In this document: piece by piece, positions 58,029-64,000 of the stretch
How the letters are laid out: each line of letters begins with the position of its first letter
Position numbering within the stretch: position 1 is the stretch's first letter
NCBI GenBank assembly: GCA_030602715.1
Contig: JAUVZD010000001.1
Span: 206,213 to 270,212 of the forward strand
Source: Candidatus Coatesiibacteriota bacterium
GTDB taxonomy: Bacteria; RBG-13-66-14; B26-G2; JAUVZD01
Reading direction: 5' to 3'
Length of the DNA: 64,000 nucleotides
Translations under genes and position numbers: made by a program
The notes under the pieces: generated by a model
The model's database searches: none
The model's input: only the letters and a program-made list of their open reading frames with translations
Told to the model about the DNA's origin: nothing

Positions 58029-59310
58029 CTACCAATCTCCCCTCGGTAACAACCATCTTCCCACCCACAAAGACATACTCCGCCCTCCCGTGCAGTTTCT
58101 CGCCGATAAATGGCGAATTTCGCCCTTTGGATAGAAACTCGCCAACAACCACCTCGGCGCTGGGGTCAATTACGGTGATGTCGGCATCGCAACCCTCCTG
58201 CAAGCTCCCCTTGCCGGAAAGCTCCAATCTCCTGGCCGGGTTGCAGGTTATCTTGGCGAGCGCCTCCATCATGGTCAGATGACCCGCTTCCACCAGGTTG
58301 GTGATGACCAGAGGTAAAGTGGTCTCCAGCCCGATAATGCCGAAAGCCGCCTCCTGAAAGGAGATATCCTTCTCCTCCAATGTGTGCGGTGCGTGGTCGC
58401 TGGCTATGATGCTAACCGTCCCCTCCCTGAGAGCAGATACCACCATCCGTCTGTCCTCCTCGGAGCGCAAGGGAGGGTTCATCTTGGCCGAGGTATCGTA
58501 ATCCCAGGTCGCCTCCTCTGTCAGGCTGAAGTAATGGGGTGCGGTCTCGCAGGAGACATCCACCCTCCGCTCCTGAGCTGACTTTACCGCATGCAGGGAG
58601 CCAGCGGTTGATGCGTGGGCGATGTGTAGTCTTCCCCCGGTCTGTTCGGCAAGCAGACAGTCGCGGGCGACCATGGTTGTCTCCGATTCCACCGGGATAC
58701 CCTCCAGCCCCAAAACGGTTGAGGTGTAGCCCTCGGTTACCGAACCGTGACCGGTCAGAGCCATGTCCTCAGCGTGGGATACCACCAGCAGACCGACGGA
58801 GGCGGCATACTCCAGAGCGGAGCGCATCATCTGCGCATCGGAGACGCAGGAGCCGTCGTCGGACAGCGCCACCACCCCGGCAAGAGCCAGACTGCCGAAG
58901 CCGGTCAGACCCTGACCCAGAAGACCCTTGGTCACCGCCCCCACCGGAAATACATTGACCAATCCCTGACGAAACGCCCTGCTGAAGACAAAACCGACCA
59001 CCGAGGGCTCATCCATAATCAAGCCGGTGTTTGCCTTACAGACCAGGGAGGTGAAGCCCCCGATGGCTGCGGCACGGGTGCCGCTGGCGATGGTCTCCTT
59101 GTCCTCCCGACCGGGCTCACGCAGGTGAACATGCATATCTATCAAGCCGGGGACGACCAGAAGGTTGCCAACATCCACCACCTCTGCGCCCATCGGCTGT
59201 AGGTCGGCGCCCAAAGCCTCCACCTTCCCTCGTTGCAGAAGTATATCGCCGACCTCATCCGTGCCGGTGGCTGGGTCCATCAGCCTGCCGTTTTTAAGCA
59301 GGTAGTCCAT
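58003..59310 (-). CDS. pyrC: Dihydroorotase, catalytically complete
   Basis: Type I dihydroorotase, 435 residues. Metal ligands His60 and His62 (DMHVHLREPG), Asp151 (LSDDG), His179 (SHAED), His232 (AHAST) and catalytic Asp305 (ASDHAPH) are all present, and the substrate motif appears as CKANTG. It is the functional copy of two dihydroorotase-like genes in this operon. It overlaps pyrB1 by 26 bases and lies 32 bases after the SPFH gene. Confidence 0.95.
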   Translation of the reverse strand: MDYLLKNGRLMDPATGTDEVGDILLQRGKVEALGADLQPMGAEVVDVGNLLVVPGLIDMHVHLREPGREDKETIASGTRAAAIGGFTSLVCKANTGLIMDEPSVVGFVFSRAFRQGLVNVFPVGAVTKGLLGQGLTGFGSLALAGVVALSDDGSCVSDAQMMRSALEYAASVGLLVVSHAEDMALTGHGSVTEGYTSTVLGLEGIPVESETTMVARDCLLAEQTGGRLHIAHASTAGSLHAVKSAQERRVDVSCETAPHYFSLTEEATWDYDTSAKMNPPLRSEEDRRMVVSALREGTVSIIASDHAPHTLEEKDISFQEAAFGIIGLETTLPLVITNLVEAGHLTMMEALAKITCNPARRLELSGKGSLQEGCDADITVIDPSAEVVVGEFLSKGRNSPFIGEKLHGRAEYVFVGGKMVVTEGRLVDERAFSGH

Positions 59311-59342
59311 ATTTCATAAAACCATCGCTTCAAAGCCTTCCA

Positions 59343-60287
59343 TTAGAAGGTCTTCATCATGGGGATGCCGGTTGCCGGGTTGGTGGGCACATAATAGACC
59401 GTCTGGGCGTTCAGATTAGAGAGCTTCTCCATCCATTTCCACTGTAGATAGGCAGATGACAGGGTGGCGGAGACGACTCGCTGATATTCGGCGATGCCGC
59501 CGGCTTCTATGACTTTACGCTCCGCCTCCAACTCCTCCTTCTGCTTGACATAGACCATCTTCTCCGCCTCCTGCTGCCAGGTCAACTTGGATTCTATGGA
59601 ATCCTTAAGTTTGACCGGCAGGTCTATATTGCGCACCTCCACGGAGATGCACTCGGCACCATCTGTGGGAAATTGCTTGGCGAGAATATCGTAGAGTTTG
59701 TCCCCCACGTCTTCCCGCTTGTGGGCATACATCTCCTCGCTGGTAAGGGTGGCTATCACCTCCCGCAGTCCCGCCCGGCTCTTGGGGCGGATGTAGTTAT
59801 ACTCAAAATCCTCCTGACTGCGAAAGGAGCGGTTTTGAATTATCCAGGGACCCTTACCCGGAGGGATGCGGTAATAGATGGTGATGTCCAGCCAGACAGT
59901 CAGCCCATCGGAGGTTATTGTCGGAACCGAATCCCCCTTGCCCTCCACATCGTAGCTCTCCACAGCCATAGTATAGGGCAGGGTCTTGTTTGAGACCAAG
60001 AGCACCTCGGCAAGGGGATTCTTGAAGTTCAACCCCGAGGGCAATGAATCCTTACCGACAGCACCGAACAGCACCGTCACCCCCTCAAAACCAGGGGGCA
60101 CTGCAACCAGCGACCACAGAAGCCATATCAGAAAAAATAAACCGATACCGCCCACTATACCCGCCAGCGCCATCTGTTTACGGGTTTTACGAACTACACC
60201 TTCTGCAATCTTGCTGGTCCGCCTCAAGAAGAGTCCCACCAAGAAAGCGACAATTCCCACCACACTTAGAAAGATTAACACACTCAT
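59343..60287 (-). CDS. SPFH/prohibitin-family membrane protein
   Basis: 314 residues. Two hydrophobic segments (about 1-22 and 40-62) anchor it. The SPFH domain (about 63-250) starts with VPPGFEGVTVLFGAVGKDSLPSGLNF (read in parts), a standard prohibitin-type opening, and has a charged coiled coil (about 245-275, EAEKMVYVKQKEELEAERKV in parts). Such proteins form large membrane scaffolds. Its position between pyrC2 and pyrC1 inside a pyrimidine operon is unexpected; a scaffold for the pathway enzymes is only a hypothesis. Confidence 0.85.
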   Translation of the reverse strand: MSVLIFLSVVGIVAFLVGLFLRRTSKIAEGVVRKTRKQMALAGIVGGIGLFFLIWLLWSLVAVPPGFEGVTVLFGAVGKDSLPSGLNFKNPLAEVLLVSNKTLPYTMAVESYDVEGKGDSVPTITSDGLTVWLDITIYYRIPPGKGPWIIQNRSFRSQEDFEYNYIRPKSRAGLREVIATLTSEEMYAHKREDVGDKLYDILAKQFPTDGAECISVEVRNIDLPVKLKDSIESKLTWQQEAEKMVYVKQKEELEAERKVIEAGGIAEYQRVVSATLSSAYLQWKWMEKLSNLNAQTVYYVPTNPATGIPMMKTF

Positions 60288-60341
60288 TGTCTATCCCCTT
60301 TCAATCTTTGTTGGAAAAAATCTCGGTTAGAACAAACTAGG

Positions 60342-61691
60342 TCATGGAAAAACTAACTCCCCGTTGCGGAAGACGATTCTCCCCCCCACCATAGTCAGAA
60401 GCACCTTCCCCTTAACCGACCTTCCGCCAAAGGGGGTGTTCTTACCCTTGGAGAAGAATTCCTGTGGGTCAATGATATATTCCAACTCCGGGTCAAATAT
60501 GATTACATCCGCCGGGCACTTCTCTCTCACTCGCCCGCCGGGCAGGTGGAGAATCTCTGCAGGGATTATGGTCATACGGGAGAGCAGGTCTCCCAGGGAC
60601 ATCTTACCGTTGTGGTAAAGATAGGTCAAGGATAACGGTAGAAGGGTCTCCAAGCCACAGATTCCAGCTTTTGCAGACTGAAATTCTGTATCTTTATCCA
60701 CCACGGTCAAGGGTTGGTGGCTGGAGGTTATCACCCCGATGGTGCCTTCGGCGAGACCCTCTTGCACCGCTGCCAGGTCCCGCTCGGAGCGCAAGGGGGG
60801 TTCTACTTTCATAAAAGTGTCAAACTCCCGGCAATCAATGTCGGTCAATATAAAGTAATGAGGTGAGGTCTCCGCAGTAACCGCCACGCCCATCTCCCTT
60901 GCCTGGCGCACCAAATCCACCGAACCGACCGTGGTCAACGGTCCCAGGTGGATGGGGTGTGCGGTCATCCGGGCAAGTATTAAGTCCCGCACCACCATGA
61001 CCTCCTCGGCAATGTTGGGCACCCCGGGCAGACCCATAATAGTGCTCACATATCCCTCATTGACCACCCCGTCTCCGGCGAGCGAGCTGTCCTGGCAGAA
61101 GGAGAGCACCGGCAGGTTGTAGATGGCGGCATACTCCAGCGCCCGCCTCATCAGGCTGGAGTCCATAACCGACCGGTAGTCGTCTGAGGCGGCAACCACC
61201 CCATTTTTTGCCAAATCCCCCATCTCCGCCAACTCCTCGCCGGCAAGCCTGCGGGTCAACGCTCCCACCGGGAGCAATCTGGACAAGCCCAACTGCTGGG
61301 ATTTGGCGATGAGATACTCCACCACCGCCTGGTTGTCTATGACCAGGTCGGTGTGGGAACGGACGGCGATGGAGGTGATTCCTCCAGCTACCGCGGAAGA
61401 ACAGCCACTGCGAATGGTCTCCCGGTCGTTCCGTGCGGGCTCACTTATGTGCACATGGAGGTCAATAAGTCCGGGGCAGAGCACCTTCTCGCCAACCTCA
61501 ATCACTTCCGCTTTGGCAGGAACCTTCAGGTCCTTTCCCACCCGGCGGATAATCCCGTCTTCCACCAACAGGTCAGCCACCTGGTCAAAGCCACTCTGGG
61601 GGTCTATAATCCTCCCCCTTCTGAAAAAGACCGTCGGCTGGGGTCTTGCCTGCTCGGCGAAGGCGAACATACCTCTTCCCTCACCCGCCAT
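60342..61691 (-). CDS. Dihydroorotase-like protein, predicted inactive
   Basis: 449-residue amidohydrolase of the dihydroorotase family. The first motif keeps HVH (79-81) but reads HVHISEPA instead of HVHLREPG. The metal-binding histidines are replaced by Phe198 (LSFCQD) and Pro251 (LGPLTT), and the catalytic Asp by Ser324 (TSSHQP). It therefore should not hydrolyse dihydroorotate. Non-catalytic PyrC' proteins hold the ATCase together in pseudomonads. ATG 61691 overlaps the pyrB2 stop by one base, so the two are tightly coupled. Confidence 0.88.
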   Translation of the reverse strand: MAGEGRGMFAFAEQARPQPTVFFRRGRIIDPQSGFDQVADLLVEDGIIRRVGKDLKVPAKAEVIEVGEKVLCPGLIDLHVHISEPARNDRETIRSGCSSAVAGGITSIAVRSHTDLVIDNQAVVEYLIAKSQQLGLSRLLPVGALTRRLAGEELAEMGDLAKNGVVAASDDYRSVMDSSLMRRALEYAAIYNLPVLSFCQDSSLAGDGVVNEGYVSTIMGLPGVPNIAEEVMVVRDLILARMTAHPIHLGPLTTVGSVDLVRQAREMGVAVTAETSPHYFILTDIDCREFDTFMKVEPPLRSERDLAAVQEGLAEGTIGVITSSHQPLTVVDKDTEFQSAKAGICGLETLLPLSLTYLYHNGKMSLGDLLSRMTIIPAEILHLPGGRVREKCPADVIIFDPELEYIIDPQEFFSKGKNTPFGGRSVKGKVLLTMVGGRIVFRNGELVFP

Positions 61692-62614
61692 CACTTCTTA
61701 CCTCCGGCAAGAAGATAGAGCACAGCCATATTGACCGCCACCCCGTTGGTAACCTGCTCAATTATCACCGAATAGGCTCCATCAGCCACTTGAGGTGAAA
61801 TTTCCACCCCCCGGTTCATGGAACCGGAGTGCATAACCAGGACATCCTTCTTGGCACTTGCAAGGCGCTCCTCGGTCAAACAGTAGAAGCGAGAATATTC
61901 CCTAAGGGAAGGCAAAAGAGCCCGATTCTCCTCGGTCATCTCCACCCGTGATAGGATGATGACATCCACCCCCTCCAAGCCCTCCTCCATACTAAAGCTG
62001 ATATCCACCCCCAACCTTTCTAGGCCCGGAGGGATGAGCGTCCTGGGACCGATGAGCACCACATCGGCGCCCATGGTCTTCAGCCCCCAGATGTTGGATT
62101 TGGCGGAACGGCTGTGCAGAATGTCCCCGATTATAGCCACCCGCAGACCCTCAATGTAGCCCTTTTTCTCTTTGGTGGTGTAGAGGTCAACCAGAGCCTG
62201 AGTCGGGTGTTCGTGACTGCCGTCGCCGGCATTTATGACCGAGGATTTGATCTGTCGGGCTAACTGGTGGGGTGCGCCAGCCATAGAGTGCCGCACCACG
62301 ATGAAGTCCACGGTCATAGCTTCTATGGTCTTCGCCAGGTCGGTGAGCGTCTCCCCGGAGGCGGCGGAGCTTATCAGGGCCGGGATGTTAATGACATCAG
62401 CGGAGAGACGTCTGGCGGCAAGCTCAAAGGAGATGCGGGTGCGGGTTGAGGGTTCAAAGAAGAGATTGGCTACGGTCTTACCCCGCAGGACCGGAACCTT
62501 TTTAATTGGGCGGGTGGCAATCTCCATAAATGACTTGGCGGAGGTGATGACCGAGTTGATCTCCTCAAAGGTGAGGTGCTGCATCCCCAACAGGTCTTTG
62601 GATTTCAGGCTCAT
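61691..62614 (-). CDS. Aspartate carbamoyltransferase-like protein, active site degenerate
   Basis: 307 residues with the full ATCase fold: STRTR at 56-60, Arg108, His136 in HEHPTQ and Arg169 in LHSRSAKSN are retained, so carbamoyl phosphate might still bind. But the 80s-loop lysine essential for catalysis is Ser86 (SSAASGET), the aspartate-binding RVQ is RVE (223-225), and the conserved HPGPMNRG is HSGSMNRG. First gene of the pyr operon. Its ATG overlaps the leader-peptide stop (ATGA). It may be a structural or sensing partner rather than an enzyme. Confidence 0.85.
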   Translation of the reverse strand: MSLKSKDLLGMQHLTFEEINSVITSAKSFMEIATRPIKKVPVLRGKTVANLFFEPSTRTRISFELAARRLSADVINIPALISSAASGETLTDLAKTIEAMTVDFIVVRHSMAGAPHQLARQIKSSVINAGDGSHEHPTQALVDLYTTKEKKGYIEGLRVAIIGDILHSRSAKSNIWGLKTMGADVVLIGPRTLIPPGLERLGVDISFSMEEGLEGVDVIILSRVEMTEENRALLPSLREYSRFYCLTEERLASAKKDVLVMHSGSMNRGVEISPQVADGAYSVIIEQVTNGVAVNMAVLYLLAGGKK

Positions 62615-62742
62615 CTATTTTTCACATCCCGTGTAAATGTAGATAAAAAAAACGGCTCCTGGCCCTCAAAACTGGTGAAGGCTAGAGCCGTATCGGTCGC
62701 TGTGCGCTGGACCGAGAGATGCGGTCCTCCCGGTGGCATCAT
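62611..62742 (-). CDS. pyr leader peptide (43 residues), PyrL-like
   Basis: Starts ATG ATG behind GAGAGGAGAAG, reads MMPPGGPHLSVQ and later QEPFFLSTFT, and ends with TGA overlapping the pyrB2 ATG. The frame runs straight through the intrinsic terminator stem and its T-tract, which encode the Pro-Phe-Phe-Leu part. E. coli PyrL (44 codons) has the same layout, where a translating ribosome prevents the terminator from forming when UTP is low. Sequence similarity beyond length and the Phe run is not claimed. Confidence 0.75.
   Translation of the reverse strand: MMPPGGPHLSVQRTATDTALAFTSFEGQEPFFLSTFTRDVKNR
62645..62691 (-). terminator. transcription attenuator of the pyr operon
   Basis: Minus strand: ACGGCTC/GAGCCGT outer stem with an inner GCCTTC/GAGGGC stem, followed by eight T, 31 bases before the pyrB2 ATG. 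Upstream, GGACCG/CGGTCC (62708-62726) forms a second hairpin, and its CGGTC can alternatively pair with the GACCG just before the terminator. Confidence 0.82.
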
Positions 62743-62793
62743 CTTCTCCTCTCAGAGACGGCAAGAGCGATGCAAACGAGCTAAATTACCAGA

Positions 62794-62822
62794 TTTATAA
62801 TATAAAATGGTTAAAAAATCAA
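62794..62822 (-). promoter_or_regulatory. sigma-70 promoter of the pyr operon
   Basis: Minus strand: TTGATT, 17 bases, TATAAA. Predicted start near 62787, leaving a leader of about 173 bases before pyrB2 that contains the leader peptide and attenuator. Confidence 0.72.
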
Positions 62823-62910
62823 GGGTTATTTTGTGATAAAGGTGATATTTTCTTCCCAAATGCTCTTTATATCAGTCCCTGAAAACCCCAGATGAATCCC
62901 TTGCATACCT

Positions 62911-63801
62911 TCAACCATCAACGCCGAGCAAGAAATCCACTATCCGCTCCTTATATTCCTCGTTTTTGATGTCCATCAGTTCACGCCTAACTATAAGGTG
63001 CCCCGCCCGGGGCACCCTCCATATCTCGGCTCCACCTGGGGCTAGGGAATAAAGCTCCTCCCCATGAGCCGGCGAGACCATAAAGTCGTCCTGTCCGTGA
63101 ATTATCAGCATGGGGACGGGGAGGTCGGCGATGTAATCTCTGGGCTCAATATCACCAACCGCAACCCCGGTCTGCAGATGGAAGACCGCCCGGAGAAGCG
63201 GCGAAAAAAGCCCCAACGGCAAACCCATCCCGGCGACAGCACCGTCCAAAACCAGCCCCACATCGGCGAAGGAACTGTTGAGCACCACTCCCTTCAAAGC
63301 TACCATCTCCCCGGCGCTCATTATGGTAGTCGCCGCCCCCATAGAGAGACCGATAATGAAATAGCCATCGTGTCCAAAACAGCCCCCGCCCTCCAGGTAG
63401 CGGGTCAAACCCAGGAGGTCCTTTCGCTCGTTTGCACCAAATGTGAGGTGGGCGAAGAACCCCTGGCCCACGCCACGATAGTCAAAGACTATGCAGGAAT
63501 AGCCCGCCTGATGGAGAAAGGCGGCATGCCCCAACATACGCTCTTTACTGTCCCGAAACCCCCCGGCGATGATAACCAAGCCTTTACCTTCCGATACTGG
63601 CACATACCAGCCTAGAAGGGGAACGCCGTCGGTGGATTTGAAGTGAAGCTCCTCGTAATCCAGCTTGTAGTCCTGGGGGGTTACTTCGTAAGCGGGAGAC
63701 GGCGGATGGGTGAAGAGATAAATCACCAGAAAGCTCCCCACCCAGAGAAGGACGAAGAGGGAGGGGACGACTATCAATATGGCGCAAAGAACCTTTTTCA
63801 T
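62911..63801 (-). CDS. Alpha/beta hydrolase, membrane-anchored
   Basis: About 296 residues from the ATG at 63801; ATG 63813 is also possible. An N-terminal hydrophobic helix (about 4-28) anchors the protein. The hydrolase core has the oxyanion region IIAGGFRDSKERM, the nucleophile elbow GLSMGA, the Asp in IHGQDDFMV and the His in RAGHLIV, so the triad is complete. The substrate is unknown; the family contains BEM46/DUF3887-like serine peptidases and esterases. A frame reaching 63840 would run into the end of the preceding gene. Confidence 0.83.
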   Translation of the reverse strand: MKKVLCAILIVVPSLFVLLWVGSFLVIYLFTHPPSPAYEVTPQDYKLDYEELHFKSTDGVPLLGWYVPVSEGKGLVIIAGGFRDSKERMLGHAAFLHQAGYSCIVFDYRGVGQGFFAHLTFGANERKDLLGLTRYLEGGGCFGHDGYFIIGLSMGAATTIMSAGEMVALKGVVLNSSFADVGLVLDGAVAGMGLPLGLFSPLLRAVFHLQTGVAVGDIEPRDYIADLPVPMLIIHGQDDFMVSPAHGEELYSLAPGGAEIWRVPRAGHLIVRRELMDIKNEEYKERIVDFLLGVDG

Positions 63802-63830
63802 AATTGAAACCATACTGGTTTCAGCGAAGC

Positions 63831-64000
63831 TTAATGGCAATTATAATTTTTCTTGAGGGGTCCCCCCCTCTGATACCGCCACCACAGGCGCAGAACGGAG
63901 GTGAAGGCGTTTACAATCTCCGCCCGGCTGAGGTTTGATTCACCCCGCTTGCGATTGACAAAGATGGTGGGCACCTCCCCTATCCTTAAACCCCGACGAT
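63831..64000 (-). CDS. GT2 glycosyltransferase (dolichyl-/polyprenyl-phosphate mannosyltransferase type), C-terminal fragment
   Basis: The window holds the last 56 codons, open to the right edge and ending at TAA 63831-63833. The peptide GLRIGEVPTIFVNRKRGESN is the typical end of polyprenol-monophosphomannose synthase-like GT2 enzymes, followed by the basic stretch RLWWRYQRGG. Such enzymes make the lipid-linked sugars used by GT39 proteins like the one at 41.2 kb. The hydrolase gene starts about 30 bases later. Confidence 0.75.
   Translation of the reverse strand, partial: RRGLRIGEVPTIFVNRKRGESNLSRAEIVNAFTSVLRLWWRYQRGGPLKKNYNCH

Noticed and set aside
62700..62760. PyrR-binding site in the pyr leader
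   Set aside because: A CTCTGAGAGGAG stretch vaguely resembles the PyrR recognition sequence, but it also forms the leader-peptide ribosome site and does not match the full consensus loop. The translation-coupled model explains the layout better.
1..64000. tRNA, rRNA, CRISPR, insertion sequence, prophage or attachment site
   Set aside because: None was seen. Gene density, composition and family types are even across the window, with no transposase, integrase or regularly spaced repeat.

Overview
The window is a dense stretch of housekeeping and envelope genes from a diderm bacterium. The outer-membrane signs are LptA/B/C/F/G, KdsA/KdsD, BamD, a TonB-dependent receptor, ExbB/ExbD pairs and a PorV-type protein. 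GWxTD, PorV and FlgD/type-IX-like C-terminal domains occur together, as in uncultured phyla of or near the FCB superphylum (WOR-3, TA06, Zixibacteria and similar). The exact lineage is inference. No rRNA, tRNA, CRISPR array, insertion sequence or prophage was recognised. Promoters are easy to read: most fit TTGAxx, about 17 bp, TATAxT.

Layout. 1-2091 (+): lptF (cut by the window edge) and lptG. 2275-9821 (-): one operon lipA, hpf, ptsN-type EIIA, hprK, mannose-type EIIA/EIIB/EIIC/EIID, HPr and EI, ending in a clear terminator. 9844-12614 (-): rpoN and lpdA. 12636-21599 (-): yicC, gmk, coaBC, UDG-4, kdsA, kdsD, SH3/TPR lipoprotein, lptC, lptA, lptB; Kdo precursor synthesis therefore sits beside LPS export. 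21634-21924 (-): a solitary 66-codon gene, apparently leaderless. 21979-24720 (+): exbB-exbB-exbD-exbD. 24692-28510: lipoprotein and membrane genes and an NFACT/RqcH homologue. 28566-34769 (-): GWxTD protein, lipoprotein, bamD, nadD, yqeK, rsfS, argS. 34906-41036 (-): TonB receptor, secreted protein, PorV. 41104-43311 (+): a GT39-like glycosyltransferase with a TPR tail. 43385-45788 (-): thiC and an M23 peptidase. 45816-55326 (+): hisC, an SDR, DUF92, UbiA, a bactofilin-like membrane protein, an M14 peptidase and a zinc ribbon.

55435-62822 (-) is a pyrimidine operon: leader peptide/attenuator, pyrB2, pyrC2, an SPFH protein, pyrC1, pyrB1, pyrF and an alkyltransferase-like gene. pyrC1, pyrB1 and pyrF keep their catalytic residues, and pyrB1 carries a PyrI-like zinc module at its C-terminus. 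The promoter-proximal pair pyrB2/pyrC2 has lost key catalytic or metal-binding residues in both proteins. The leader encodes a 43-residue peptide that reads through an intrinsic terminator and stops on the pyrB2 start codon, an arrangement like E. coli pyrBI. This operon is the most interesting part of the window. The right end holds an alpha/beta hydrolase and the last 56 codons of a GT2 glycosyltransferase.
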